Positions 17,237-25,414 of a stretch of DNA of 64,000 nucleotides are shown here, piece by piece (the stretch's first letter is position 1; each line of letters begins with the position of its first letter). This DNA is from Virgibacillus dokdonensis (GTDB lineage Bacteria; Bacillota; Bacilli; Bacillales; Amphibacillaceae): contig NZ_LT745763.1 of assembly GCF_900166595.1 (NCBI RefSeq), positions 884,969 to 948,968 on the forward strand. The letters run 5' to 3'. The notes below the pieces were generated by a model that was given only the letters and a program-made list of their open reading frames with translations, ran no database searches and was not told the origin of the DNA. A program made the position numbers and the translations under genes.

Positions 17237-18458
17237 CTATTTATGATTTTGTGGCATCCCTCCTTCTGGTTGATAAATTTGGTTGTTCTTCAGCAGATAA
17301 AAAATCAACCTCATAAGTTTTCGAGCTGTAAGCGCAAGGGCAAACTCTTTCGGTTCTGCCCGCTTTTTGGCATAGTACTGGGCAAAAACAGGGGCGTGCC
17401 CCCCGAACACTGCTTGCGGCCTCAAAGAGATAGTACTTGAGATAGCGGTTTACCGATTAAATTAGCCGGGTTCGCTTGGCAGTAAAGTCACCGGATTGAT
17501 CCTGATTCCAGGCAATCCCTCCGAATTGAGCCAGCTGCTGCTGTTTTTGAAATTGATGAATGTCTACTTCAGCCAGAATACCGGATGTGAAGATGGGACC
17601 AATGCTAGGAACGGAATCCAACGTTTGTGGAATGGTTTCTAAATGATTCATAATCGCTTTTTTCAGGACTTTTAATTCCTGTTGAATGGTGCGAATCACC
17701 TGAATACTGGAAGCCATCGCCAAGTTTACGGAATCTGCCATGGAATCAGATAGACGGTAAGAAGATCGTGCTGCCTTTTTTAAGGAACGGGCAGCAGCTT
17801 CGGTATTATCAAAACGATTTTTGCCATGGTACATTAGGAAGTCAATGAGCTCGTCCAAAGACACATCAACCACCTCTTCGACAGATGCAAATTCTTCTAT
17901 GACTGCCATGGATGTCGCACCGAGCTTGTTTTTTGAAATTGTCCGGTGATGGTATATTCGCTGAACTTTAAATATAAGTTGGTCAGGAGAAAGTTACTCT
18001 CTTGTGTTAAATCCTGCACCAAGTGATACCGTGCACGTGTAAGCCGTTGTAAAGCCATTTGTGGTTCACTCCACGTATAAGGATGCGGTAAATTGGCTGC
18101 ACGGAGTTTCGCAGCGATATACCGGGCATCCACCCGGTCATTCTTGGGAGCATAGAGAAAATTAGCTTTTTAAATTCTTTGATGAGGCCGGGCTCAATGC
18201 ATAAACCAGTTTATCCGATACGCCAAAATCCAGGTGCTGCCGAAGATAGATTGCCGTGTGTGTCGAGTAACTTCCGGTGTGTTCCAGACCGAATAAAACC
18301 TGTTCAAACCCATGTTTTTTGACGAGTTTGGAGATGAGGTCTTTCAACTCTTGAATTCCGGGACGATTGTTGGTAATAGTAAATGGGCTCAGAGCTCGTT
18401 TCGCTTTGTCCCGGGTTAAGTAACAGACGACGTTATGCACGTCAATTCCGACGAACAA
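17237..18458 (-). pseudogene. IS110-family transposase broken by frameshifts
   Basis: Read on the minus strand, the pieces join into an IS110 protein. They are an N-terminal DEDD part (FVGIDVHNVVCYLTRDKAKR, VLFGLEHTGSYSTHTAIYL), a middle part (NDRVDARYIAAKLRAANLPH), and a C-terminal part (VPSIGPIFTSGILAEVD, LAQFGGIAWNQDQSGDF, RYLKYYLFEAA, then AKKRAEPKEFALALTARKLM). At least three frame changes are needed, near 18160, 17900 and 17430. It is a different subgroup from the IS110 relic at 12766. It separates the ACP/DUF1702 genes from the rest of the polyketide operon. The N-terminal start is uncertain because the frame stays open upstream of the TTG at 18458. Confidence 0.88.
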
Positions 18459-18850
18459 GGAGAAGTCATGGTTTGGTGTAAGGAAATAGCGCCTACGATG
18501 CTGAGGTGCCCCTGGGAAACCTATGAACGACAGCCTTGCGAGCTATTGGAATATACCAGGAGTCAGTCAACGTGTAGGTCTATAACATAGGGCCAGGGCA
18601 ACACTCTTTTTTTGGAAGACACTCAAGTGTTTGCTTGGGGCAACGAGAGGAATTGGAACAATCCCTTGGTAGGAAAGCTACCTATGGCTATTTTCCCAAA
18701 GACAGATCAGCATTGTAAACACTTTTGTTTGAGGGCTACCGCGCTGGTGCTTACTTCTTTCTAATTCGCGGTATACTTGTCTTGGCAAGCATACGCTCAT
18801 TACGAAGCTGCGCCCTCCAACAATGAATAAAGTAACTAACTATTATTATT
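18459..18850 (-). other. Noncoding left end of the second IS110 relic
   Basis: About 390 bases upstream of the broken transposase (minus strand) hold no gene. They are clearly less AT-rich than the island and so probably belong to the element, including any bridge-RNA region. No exact tip or target duplication was identified. Confidence 0.45.
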
Positions 18851-18927
18851 TCATTTTTAAGGTACAAGTGAATGCCTAAAATCTATTTATTATTAGGCTT
18901 AAACATAATATACAAGGAGGATTAGTA

Positions 18928-19500
18928 ATGAGAGTTCTTGGTATTATAGGAACAACAACTGGAACAAAAACTAAGCTTACAATGAATTATATAAATAATC
19001 TATTATTAAAGCAGTTTTCAAAATCCAATATAGAGATTATAGATTTAAGTGAGTTAAATATATCGTATAGTGATGGAAGAAATTATATAGATTATGTAGG
19101 AGATACCAGGTATGTTGCAGAATTAATCATGTCTGCAGACATAATTATTATTGGAACTTCTATATTCCAAGCTTCTATACCCGGAGTTTTAAAAAATGTT
19201 TTTGATTTACTACCTTCAAATGCTTTTTATGGAAAAATTGTTGGAACTTATATAACTGCAGGTACTAGTAAACATTTTCTAGTGATTGAACAACAACTAA
19301 AACCTATCTTATCTTTTATGCAAGCTGCAATTGTACCAACTTACGTTTTTATAGAAAATCAAGACTTCTTTAATAATAAAATTATAAGTTCAGATGTATT
19401 AACACGATTAGATAAGATGGTCGAAGAAATTGCTCAGATTATTAAATATCAATATGCTTTCGACGATGATAATAAAAAAAGGGTTGTACACAAGGATTAG
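18928..19500 (+). CDS. NAD(P)H-dependent FMN reductase, 190 aa
   Basis: Flavodoxin-like fold of the NADPH_dep_FMN_red family. The N-terminal phosphate loop is LGIIGTTTGTKTKLTM, and the central motif GTSIFQASIPGVLKNVFDLLP matches the conserved TPxYxGSxPGxLKNxxD pattern (written here in two parts: GTSIFQASIPG and VLKNVFDLLP). A C-terminal alpha-beta unit follows. It would supply reduced flavin to a pathway oxygenase, for example a relative of the FAD enzyme at 6191, or act as a quinone/azo-type reductase. AAGGAGGATT precedes the ATG. A terminator hairpin lies shortly after. Confidence 0.9.
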   Translation: MRVLGIIGTTTGTKTKLTMNYINNLLLKQFSKSNIEIIDLSELNISYSDGRNYIDYVGDTRYVAELIMSADIIIIGTSIFQASIPGVLKNVFDLLPSNAFYGKIVGTYITAGTSKHFLVIEQQLKPILSFMQAAIVPTYVFIENQDFFNNKIISSDVLTRLDKMVEEIAQIIKYQYAFDDDNKKRVVHKD

Positions 19501-19564
19501 ATATGAAAAGGGCTAATTTTGGGGGTTAATTTTTTCCTTGAACCTTAAAGACCAATAAATGATT

Positions 19565-19612
19565 TGCTGGAATATCAGTCTTGAACTGAATCTATTCCAG
19601 CATTTTTATTAT
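19565..19612 (+). terminator. Terminator after the FMN reductase gene
   Basis: TGCTGGAATA (19565-19574) pairs with TATTCCAGCA (19593-19602), followed by TTTTTATTATTTG. The rest of the 19501-19857 gap is AT-rich and must contain the promoter of the next operon; no element could be picked with confidence. Confidence 0.8.
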
Positions 19613-19857
19613 TTGTTTTAGAAGAAAAATTACAAGTTTTAAAATATAAAATGAAAATTAAGTTCTATAATTTTATATCTTCAAAATTCAAAAGCACATA
19701 TAACTGTTGGATTCTCCAATAAATAAAATCAGTCACATATAATCTTTTGATAATTAATTAAAAAAGATTATAAAAACCAACTATAGTAATCAAAAAAAGC
19801 AGAGTTAGTTTTTTAACTAAAGTACATAATTAGGATTAAGAAAGGAAGGAGATAATA

Positions 19858-20682
19858 ATGAGTATTAAGAAAGTAATGATATTTGGAAGTATAATAATAG
19901 CTTTACTAATATTATTTTACTGTATTTGGTTCTTTTTCATCAATATTAAGTATGAATTACCAGAAATTGATTCATCTTTGACAGAAGAAGAATTAGGAAT
20001 TAATTTTAGCGAAGAAATTTCTACCAGTATTAGTAATAATACTGAAAATGAATTAAAACAATTAGTCGAAAGTAGCCCTAAAAATATGAAATATTTAAAT
20101 GATCTTCGTTTGGTAATGAAAGATGAATTGGATGAGTATATTAACTATCTGGAAGAATTAGAAATTAATAATGAGGAAATTCATTTACAAAAAGCGTTAG
20201 CTTACGTAGACAAATTACAAGATCCACAATTAGGAACAGGGAGATTAGGACAGATATCTAATTTATCAATTAATGAATTACAGGAAGTACTAAGTATTAA
20301 TGAAAATAATTGGTTTGCTTACTATGCTAGGGGCCTAAATAATCTATATTGGCCAATTGGGTTAAAAAGAATTGATAATGCTATCCAAGAACTTGCATTC
20401 TGTGTGTCAATTTCAATTGAATATAACCATATTGACAATCCCCTATGGCCAGATGCGTATGTGGCTTATGGTGATGCGTTAATTAAGAAAGGAGAAATTG
20501 AAGAAGGTATTCAAGTCTGGAAAGATGGTTTAAATAGATTTCCAAATCATGAAGAATTGCTGAATAGAGAAAATTTAGATAGTGATCAAGCTTACTCTTT
20601 AGTGAAATCAGAAAGAGGAATAGATTCTTTCCAAAGGCCAAAAGAGCATATTACAGATTTAGGGATACTATGGGGAAATTAG
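19858..20682 (+). CDS. Membrane-anchored TPR-like protein, 274 aa
   Basis: One N-terminal membrane helix (about residues 8-29) with lysines before it, so the bulk faces outside. The outer part is acidic. It ends in TPR-like helical pairs: NWFAYYARGLNNLYWPIGLK with the N-x-x-x-Y-A-R-G pattern, and PDAYVAYGDALIKKGEIEEG leading to WKDGLNRFPNHEELL. A good ribosome site (AAGGAAGGAG) precedes the ATG. It is the first gene of the seven-gene ketosynthase/Unb operon. TPR proteins are frequent partners of VCBS/ASPIC proteins, so it may work with the lipoprotein at 25415. It ends 11 bases before the ketosynthase start. Confidence 0.75.
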   Translation: MSIKKVMIFGSIIIALLILFYCIWFFFINIKYELPEIDSSLTEEELGINFSEEISTSISNNTENELKQLVESSPKNMKYLNDLRLVMKDELDEYINYLEELEINNEEIHLQKALAYVDKLQDPQLGTGRLGQISNLSINELQEVLSINENNWFAYYARGLNNLYWPIGLKRIDNAIQELAFCVSISIEYNHIDNPLWPDAYVAYGDALIKKGEIEEGIQVWKDGLNRFPNHEELLNRENLDSDQAYSLVKSERGIDSFQRPKEHITDLGILWGN

Positions 20683-20693
20683 GAGGAGATGAA

Positions 20694-21851
20694 ATGAGAG
20701 AAATAGCTATATCAGGTCTTGGTTTAATTTCATCAATAGGTACTGATTTGAATAGTAGCTGGAACAATATTTTGGAAGGAGCCAGTGGTGCTGATAAGGT
20801 GAAAAAATTTTCAGAAACCCCTTTTCATAATTATAATGCTTGCGAAATTAAAAAGTTGACATCAATAGTTAGTAAGAATAGCTACATGGGGAGTGCAACG
20901 TCCCTTTTTTTTGAAACAGTGAAACAAGCTTTAGAAGACGCCTCTCTTTCTATAAATAATACAATGAGTGTAGGAATATCTATTGGTACAACTATGGGAG
21001 AGATTGATAGTCTAGAAAATCATTTATTAAATAATTCAAAGTGGAAAGGAAAAGCGGGACCCAATGTAATTGCTGATCAAATATACGAAAAGTTGAATTT
21101 ACAAGGACCTAAATGGACTATAACAAACGCTTGTGCTGCTGGTAATATTGCTATTTCAAGAGCTATGGAAGACATAATAAAAGGAAATGCGGATGTGATG
21201 ATAGCTGGTGGAGTTGATATTCTTTCTTGGGTGGCACTTTCTGGATTTAATAGTTTAAAAGCGTTGAGTCCGGACCAATGTAGACCCTTTGATAAGAACA
21301 GAAGAGGACTATTATTAGGAGAAGGTTCCGGTGTTGTGATTTTAGAAAGTAAAGAACATTTAAGAAAAAGGGCTAAAAAAAGAAAGGCTCTTCTTGTAGG
21401 ATATGGATTAAGTTCAGATGCTCATCATATTACTCAACCAGATCCAGAGGGAGATGGGGCATCATTGGCAATGAAAAAAGCTATTGAGATGGGGAATATA
21501 TCTAAAGAGGATATTGGTTATATCAGTGCACATGGTACTGGTACAGTAGCAAATGATTTAATGGAAAATGTAGCAATTAAAAAAGTTTTTGGAACTAATA
21601 ATCCTTTAGTAAGCTCAATAAAGGGACATATTGGTCATACTTTAGGAGCTGCAAGTGCTATCGAGGCGATTATATCAGTGAAAATCTTGAATACAGGAAT
21701 GATTCCTCATACACTAAATTTAAAAAAAGTTGATCCAAATATAAATTTAAATTTAGTAAAAGGGGCTCCATTTAAAAAAAGTATAGACTATGTTTTGTCG
21801 AATTCTTATGCCTTTGGAGGCGTAAATTCCTCATTATTAATTAGGAGGTAA
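20694..21851 (+). CDS. Discrete beta-ketoacyl synthase (KS-1, FabF/KS-alpha type), 385 aa
   Basis: A thiolase-fold ketosynthase with a complete catalytic triad: Cys147 in WTITNACAAGNIAISRAM, the first His in YISAHGTGTVANDL, and the second His in SSIKGHIGHTLGAASAIEAI. SNSYAFGGVNSSLLI is the usual C-terminal motif. It would condense malonyl units on the ACP at 15517. The ATG at 20694 follows AGGAGGAGATG; the frame can be opened at 20670 but without a site. Length is slightly short for the family (about 410). It is followed by the RnfD-like gene after 5 bases. Confidence 0.93.
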   Translation: MREIAISGLGLISSIGTDLNSSWNNILEGASGADKVKKFSETPFHNYNACEIKKLTSIVSKNSYMGSATSLFFETVKQALEDASLSINNTMSVGISIGTTMGEIDSLENHLLNNSKWKGKAGPNVIADQIYEKLNLQGPKWTITNACAAGNIAISRAMEDIIKGNADVMIAGGVDILSWVALSGFNSLKALSPDQCRPFDKNRRGLLLGEGSGVVILESKEHLRKRAKKRKALLVGYGLSSDAHHITQPDPEGDGASLAMKKAIEMGNISKEDIGYISAHGTGTVANDLMENVAIKKVFGTNNPLVSSIKGHIGHTLGAASAIEAIISVKILNTGMIPHTLNLKKVDPNINLNLVKGAPFKKSIDYVLSNSYAFGGVNSSLLIRR

Positions 21852-21856
21852 AGTAA

Positions 21857-22678
21857 GTGACAAAATTTAAAGCAGTTATAGACTGGGGAGATTATAAAAT
21901 TGACCCCAGATATTGCATAATATTATTTTTAGGTGCTTTTATTATTGCTGGACAAACATATTTAAACTTTCAACAAGGAATTCCTCAAGTTATTGCATCA
22001 ATTGTTACAACAGTAACCACAGAGATTATTTTAGGGAAACTCATTTTGAAAAAATGGATATATCCATTAAGTCCTTTAATAACAGGTATGGGATTAAGTT
22101 TATTATTAAGTTCTAATTTAATTTGGCCATATATATTAGCAGGATTTCTTTCAATTGTTTTTAAATATGTACTAAGGTTTAAGGGGAGTCATATATTTAA
22201 TCCTAATAATATAGCAGTTGTTTTCATGATTACCCTTCTACCATCGTATGTGTTAATTTCACCTAAACAGTGGTCAAATGGTTATTTGATGATGTTTATT
22301 ATTCTTATATTAGGAATAATCGTAGTAATTATAGCTAAAAGATTAGCGATCACTCTAACATTTATAATTTCTTTCATGATTATTGGTATTTTAAGGCACT
22401 TTATTTTTGGAGCACCTTTATTGGTAGCATTAGGACCAATTATGGGAGCATCAATGCAATTGTTCTTTTTCTTCATGGTGACAGATCCAAAAACTACTCC
22501 AAATTCTAGAAAAGATCAAATATATTTTGGAATAGTTGTGGCAATTTTAGATGGAGTGCTTCGTTTATATAGAATACCTTTTGCTCCTTTCTATGCTTTA
22601 TTTTTAACTAGCATTGTGTTCATGATTCCATATCGTTATTTGATTAATCGAAGAGTGTTAAAAGAAGGAGAGATATAA
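21857..22678 (+). CDS. RnfD-like / UnbU-like integral membrane protein, 273 aa
   Basis: Eight to nine hydrophobic helices with the RnfD/NqrB family landmarks: GSHIFNPNNIAVVFMITLLP (the F-N-P helix start), and the cytoplasmic motif FFMVTDPKTTPNSRKDQIYF near the C-terminus. RnfD/NqrB proteins are flavin-binding subunits of ion-translocating oxidoreductases. UnbU of enediyne clusters belongs to the same superfamily and has no partner Rnf subunits, as here. GTG start with GGAGGTAAAG upstream. It lies between two ketosynthase genes with gaps of 5 and 2 bases, so it is tied to the pathway rather than to respiration. Confidence 0.85.
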   Translation: MTKFKAVIDWGDYKIDPRYCIILFLGAFIIAGQTYLNFQQGIPQVIASIVTTVTTEIILGKLILKKWIYPLSPLITGMGLSLLLSSNLIWPYILAGFLSIVFKYVLRFKGSHIFNPNNIAVVFMITLLPSYVLISPKQWSNGYLMMFIILILGIIVVIIAKRLAITLTFIISFMIIGILRHFIFGAPLLVALGPIMGASMQLFFFFMVTDPKTTPNSRKDQIYFGIVVAILDGVLRLYRIPFAPFYALFLTSIVFMIPYRYLINRRVLKEGEI

Positions 22679-22680
22679 TT

Positions 22681-23376
22681 ATGCAACCAATAACTATAAG
22701 TGGATATGATGTGATGACACCTTATGGTGATGTTAAATCATTACCAGGTAAGACCGTTTATGATTTTATAGATTCTAATAAAATCTATATCACACCTAAC
22801 TCTATCGTTGAAATAGCTAAATTAAGAAGAGTACCCAAGGAAATTAGATTACCATGTATTTCAATGTATAAAGCATTGAAAAAGGCAAAGGTAAAGATTG
22901 AAGAAACCGAAAAAAATCCCAATATTAGTATTGTAGTAGGATCTTCTTTTTCAAACTTACAAGCAATTTCAGAACTTTATTTAGACGCTGAAAAATACGG
23001 ACATGATAAGTTGAATCCCAAATTTTTCCCTAATACTGTTCTAAATTCAATCAGTGGGTATGCTTCAATTGTTTTGAATTGTGTTGGAGCAAACATTACT
23101 ATTTCACAGGGGCGTGAATCGGGGAAGAAAGCATTAGAATTTGCAACAGATTTACTTGAAGGGAACAAAACTCACAAAGTTGTATTATGTGAAGTGAATT
23201 TGAACGTTCCTGATGCTTTTCAAGATGTTATAGATAGTGATATTAAACCTGAAAGTATAAGCAGTTTGGTATTAGAATTGGGTGGGAATGGAGACAAATT
23301 AGCCTCTCTAACTAGTCAACAATTTTATACATTGCTTGATTTAATTTATCAATTAAAAACAATAAATAGTATATAG
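22681..23376 (+). CDS. Stand-alone N-terminal ketosynthase-like domain, 231 aa, no catalytic cysteine
   Basis: Matches only the first half of a ketosynthase (ketoacyl-synt_2 type). Landmarks are ISGYDVMTPYGDV at the start, NISIVVGSSFSNLQAISELY, and FPNTVLNSISGYASIVLNCV, then ITISQGRESGKKALEFA where the nucleophile Cys would be. Here the position reads Q-G-R-E, so it cannot condense. The C-terminal half with both histidines is absent, and the next gene begins 14 bases later in another frame with its own start. Such a protein could play the chain-length-factor role by pairing with KS-1 or KS-2. Similar truncated KS-like proteins occur in aryl-polyene-type loci. It is not a simple frameshift relic, because the next gene is a full ketosynthase. 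Confidence 0.82.
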   Translation: MQPITISGYDVMTPYGDVKSLPGKTVYDFIDSNKIYITPNSIVEIAKLRRVPKEIRLPCISMYKALKKAKVKIEETEKNPNISIVVGSSFSNLQAISELYLDAEKYGHDKLNPKFFPNTVLNSISGYASIVLNCVGANITISQGRESGKKALEFATDLLEGNKTHKVVLCEVNLNVPDAFQDVIDSDIKPESISSLVLELGGNGDKLASLTSQQFYTLLDLIYQLKTINSI

Positions 23377-23389
23377 AGTGGTGATTTAT

Positions 23390-24634
23390 ATGAAAACGTT
23401 AATTACTGGGTCAAGTATATTATGTTCAGCTGGAATCAGTATGGAGGAAGCTTGGTCATCTTTTTTAAATCAAAAAAATACTATGAGTAGGCGCTATTAT
23501 AATTTAGGAACAGAATACACTCAAAATTTTCCTGTATACCCAATTAGAGAATTAGATTTATCGACTTGGTTTAGTAGTAAAGAATTAAATTTAATAAAGA
23601 AAATTCCTTTTTTTAACGACAAAGACTTTCAATTCTTATTAGTAGCAATTAAACAATTAATAATTGAATCAAATTTAGAAGTTAGCAATAATAACAGAAT
23701 TAGTTTAGTTATTGCTCATGAAAATCCAGGTGTGAATAATTTAACTGATTCATTACTGAAAGAAGATTTTTATAATAAGAATCTAAAAGAATCATTTCAA
23801 AATTATCAAGAGGATTTTTTCCATATACAAACCTTTCCGCATATATTTTATTTAGCAAAAATTTTTGGGTTTAAAGGTCAAAATTATATTGTTAATAATG
23901 CCTGTGCATCTGGAAGTTACGGATTAGATTTAGCTAATTCATTAATTAAAAGCAAAAAATCTGATATAGCTATTGTAGTTTCATCTGATTATGCACATCC
24001 AACTGAATTTCTTTGGTTGAATAAAAAAGGTTTTTGTTCTAATAAAGAGACAATATTGCCATTTTCACTTTCGGGAGATGGAACCGTTCTAGGTGATGGT
24101 GCATCAGCAATTTTGTTAGAGTCAGAAGAACACGCTTTTAATCGAACAGCTAATGTAAAGTGTGAATACGTAGGGGGGGCTTTCCAGCAAGAGACATGGA
24201 GAATGACATTGCCAAATGTAAAGGAAAATTCTTATTCACAAGTTATTGATCAAGTTATTAAGGATTCTAAGGTAAATACTATTGATTTAATTATCCCCCA
24301 TGGAACGGGTAATTACCTTTGGGATAAATATGAGATGAAGGAAATTATAAAATCTTTCAGTGGAAAACAACAACCATTTATAAGTGGATTTAAACAGTAT
24401 ATAGGGCATACTTTGGGAGCAAGCAGTTTATTAGAAATTACAATTTTAATAGAATGTTTGTGTAAAAATATTATTTTACCAATTCATTATAAAGTAAGAG
24501 ATGAGAGTTCTCCAAAATTCATGACAAAGAATATTATAAAGCAAAAAGTTAGACAAGAAAATTTAAAAACAGTAATGAAAACAGTTTCTGCGTATGGAGG
24601 TTTTACATCAGCTTCCATTTTCAAAAAAGTTTAG
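23390..24634 (+). CDS. Second discrete beta-ketoacyl synthase (KS-2), 414 aa
   Basis: Complete but diverged ketosynthase: Cys172 in YIVNNACASGSYGLDLANSL, His in LIIPHGTGNYLWDKYEM, His in GFKQYIGHTLGASSLLEI, and VSAYGGFTSASIF at the C-terminus. The fold is full length. Because the Cys-His-His triad is present it is a real condensing enzyme rather than a chain-length factor. It may initiate, or may handle a different chain length. The ATG at 23390 is chosen over GTGs at 23378 and 23381 because those leave no ribosome site; the site itself is weak (GAGTGGTG). It is followed by the ketoreductase after 12 bases. Confidence 0.9.
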   Translation: MKTLITGSSILCSAGISMEEAWSSFLNQKNTMSRRYYNLGTEYTQNFPVYPIRELDLSTWFSSKELNLIKKIPFFNDKDFQFLLVAIKQLIIESNLEVSNNNRISLVIAHENPGVNNLTDSLLKEDFYNKNLKESFQNYQEDFFHIQTFPHIFYLAKIFGFKGQNYIVNNACASGSYGLDLANSLIKSKKSDIAIVVSSDYAHPTEFLWLNKKGFCSNKETILPFSLSGDGTVLGDGASAILLESEEHAFNRTANVKCEYVGGAFQQETWRMTLPNVKENSYSQVIDQVIKDSKVNTIDLIIPHGTGNYLWDKYEMKEIIKSFSGKQQPFISGFKQYIGHTLGASSLLEITILIECLCKNIILPIHYKVRDESSPKFMTKNIIKQKVRQENLKTVMKTVSAYGGFTSASIFKKV

Positions 24635-24646
24635 GAGGAGGTTATA

Positions 24647-25390
24647 ATGAATGATTTTTCATTTGATTTTAAAGGTAAAACAGCATTGGTTACTGGAGGA
24701 ACAAGAGGTATAGGTGAGCAATTAGTATATGATTTGGTTGAATCAGGATGTAATGTGATATTCACTTATTCGCAAAGCAAAAGTAAAGCAATAGAAATGG
24801 TTCTAGAATTAACCAAAACTACAGCAGTATCTATTAGATGTTTAAAAGTTGATTTTACGAAAAATACAGAAATTGACGAGCTAATGATTTTTTTGAAAAG
24901 TATAGATAAAATTGATTTTCTTGTTAATAATGTTGGGGTTATACATGACAAACCTCTCATGTATCTTTCTAATTCAGATTGGAATAATGTTCTTGCTGTA
25001 AATTTAACGATTCCATTTATTCTAAGTAGAGAGTTAAGTAGAAAATTAGCAGTTAATAAAGGCGCCATTGTCAATTTATCATCTATTTCTGGAGTAATGG
25101 GTAAAGAAGGTCAATCTAATTATGCAGCTTCAAAAGCTGGAATAATTGGTTTTACCAAAAGCATTAGCAAAGAGTTGGGACCGATGGGTGTACGAGTAAA
25201 TTCAGTAGCTCCGGGATATATTTTAACTGAGATGACAGAAGATAAAATTAAAGATCGTGTAATTAAAGAAATTTCTCTTAGGAGAATAGGACATACTCAT
25301 GAAATATCATCTATTATAATGTTTTTGTTATCCAGTGCATCGTCTTATATAACAGGCAAAGTAATAGTCCCTGATGGGGGAATTATTTAA
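24647..25390 (+). CDS. 3-oxoacyl-ACP reductase (FabG-type SDR), 247 aa
   Basis: Classical short-chain dehydrogenase: cofactor motif LVTGGTRGIGEQ, NNVGV after strand 4, catalytic Ser in IVNLSSISGVMG, Tyr and Lys in SNYAASKAGIIGF, and the PG motif in VNSVAPGYILTEM. It ends in ASSYITGKVIVPDGG, which is typical of FabG. It would reduce the beta-keto group made by KS-1/KS-2 on the ACP. AGGAGGTTATA precedes the ATG. With one ketoreductase and no recognised dehydratase, enoyl reductase or malonyltransferase in the island, those steps would come from primary metabolism or from unrecognised genes. Confidence 0.94.
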   Translation: MNDFSFDFKGKTALVTGGTRGIGEQLVYDLVESGCNVIFTYSQSKSKAIEMVLELTKTTAVSIRCLKVDFTKNTEIDELMIFLKSIDKIDFLVNNVGVIHDKPLMYLSNSDWNNVLAVNLTIPFILSRELSRKLAVNKGAIVNLSSISGVMGKEGQSNYAASKAGIIGFTKSISKELGPMGVRVNSVAPGYILTEMTEDKIKDRVIKEISLRRIGHTHEISSIIMFLLSSASSYITGKVIVPDGGII

Positions 25391-25414
25391 GCTAGTAAAG
25401 GAGAGTGAGTAAGC

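Noticed and set aside
17213..17440. 75-codon plus-strand frame
   Set aside because: Antisense shadow of the broken IS110 transposase C-terminus.
21857..22678. RnfD-like gene as part of a respiratory Rnf complex
   Set aside because: No other Rnf subunit is nearby and the gene is tightly packed between ketosynthase genes; an UnbU-type role fits better.
22681..24634. Half KS and KS-2 as one gene split by a frameshift
   Set aside because: KS-2 is complete from its own N-terminal motif to its C-terminus, so the half KS is an extra protein and not its missing start.
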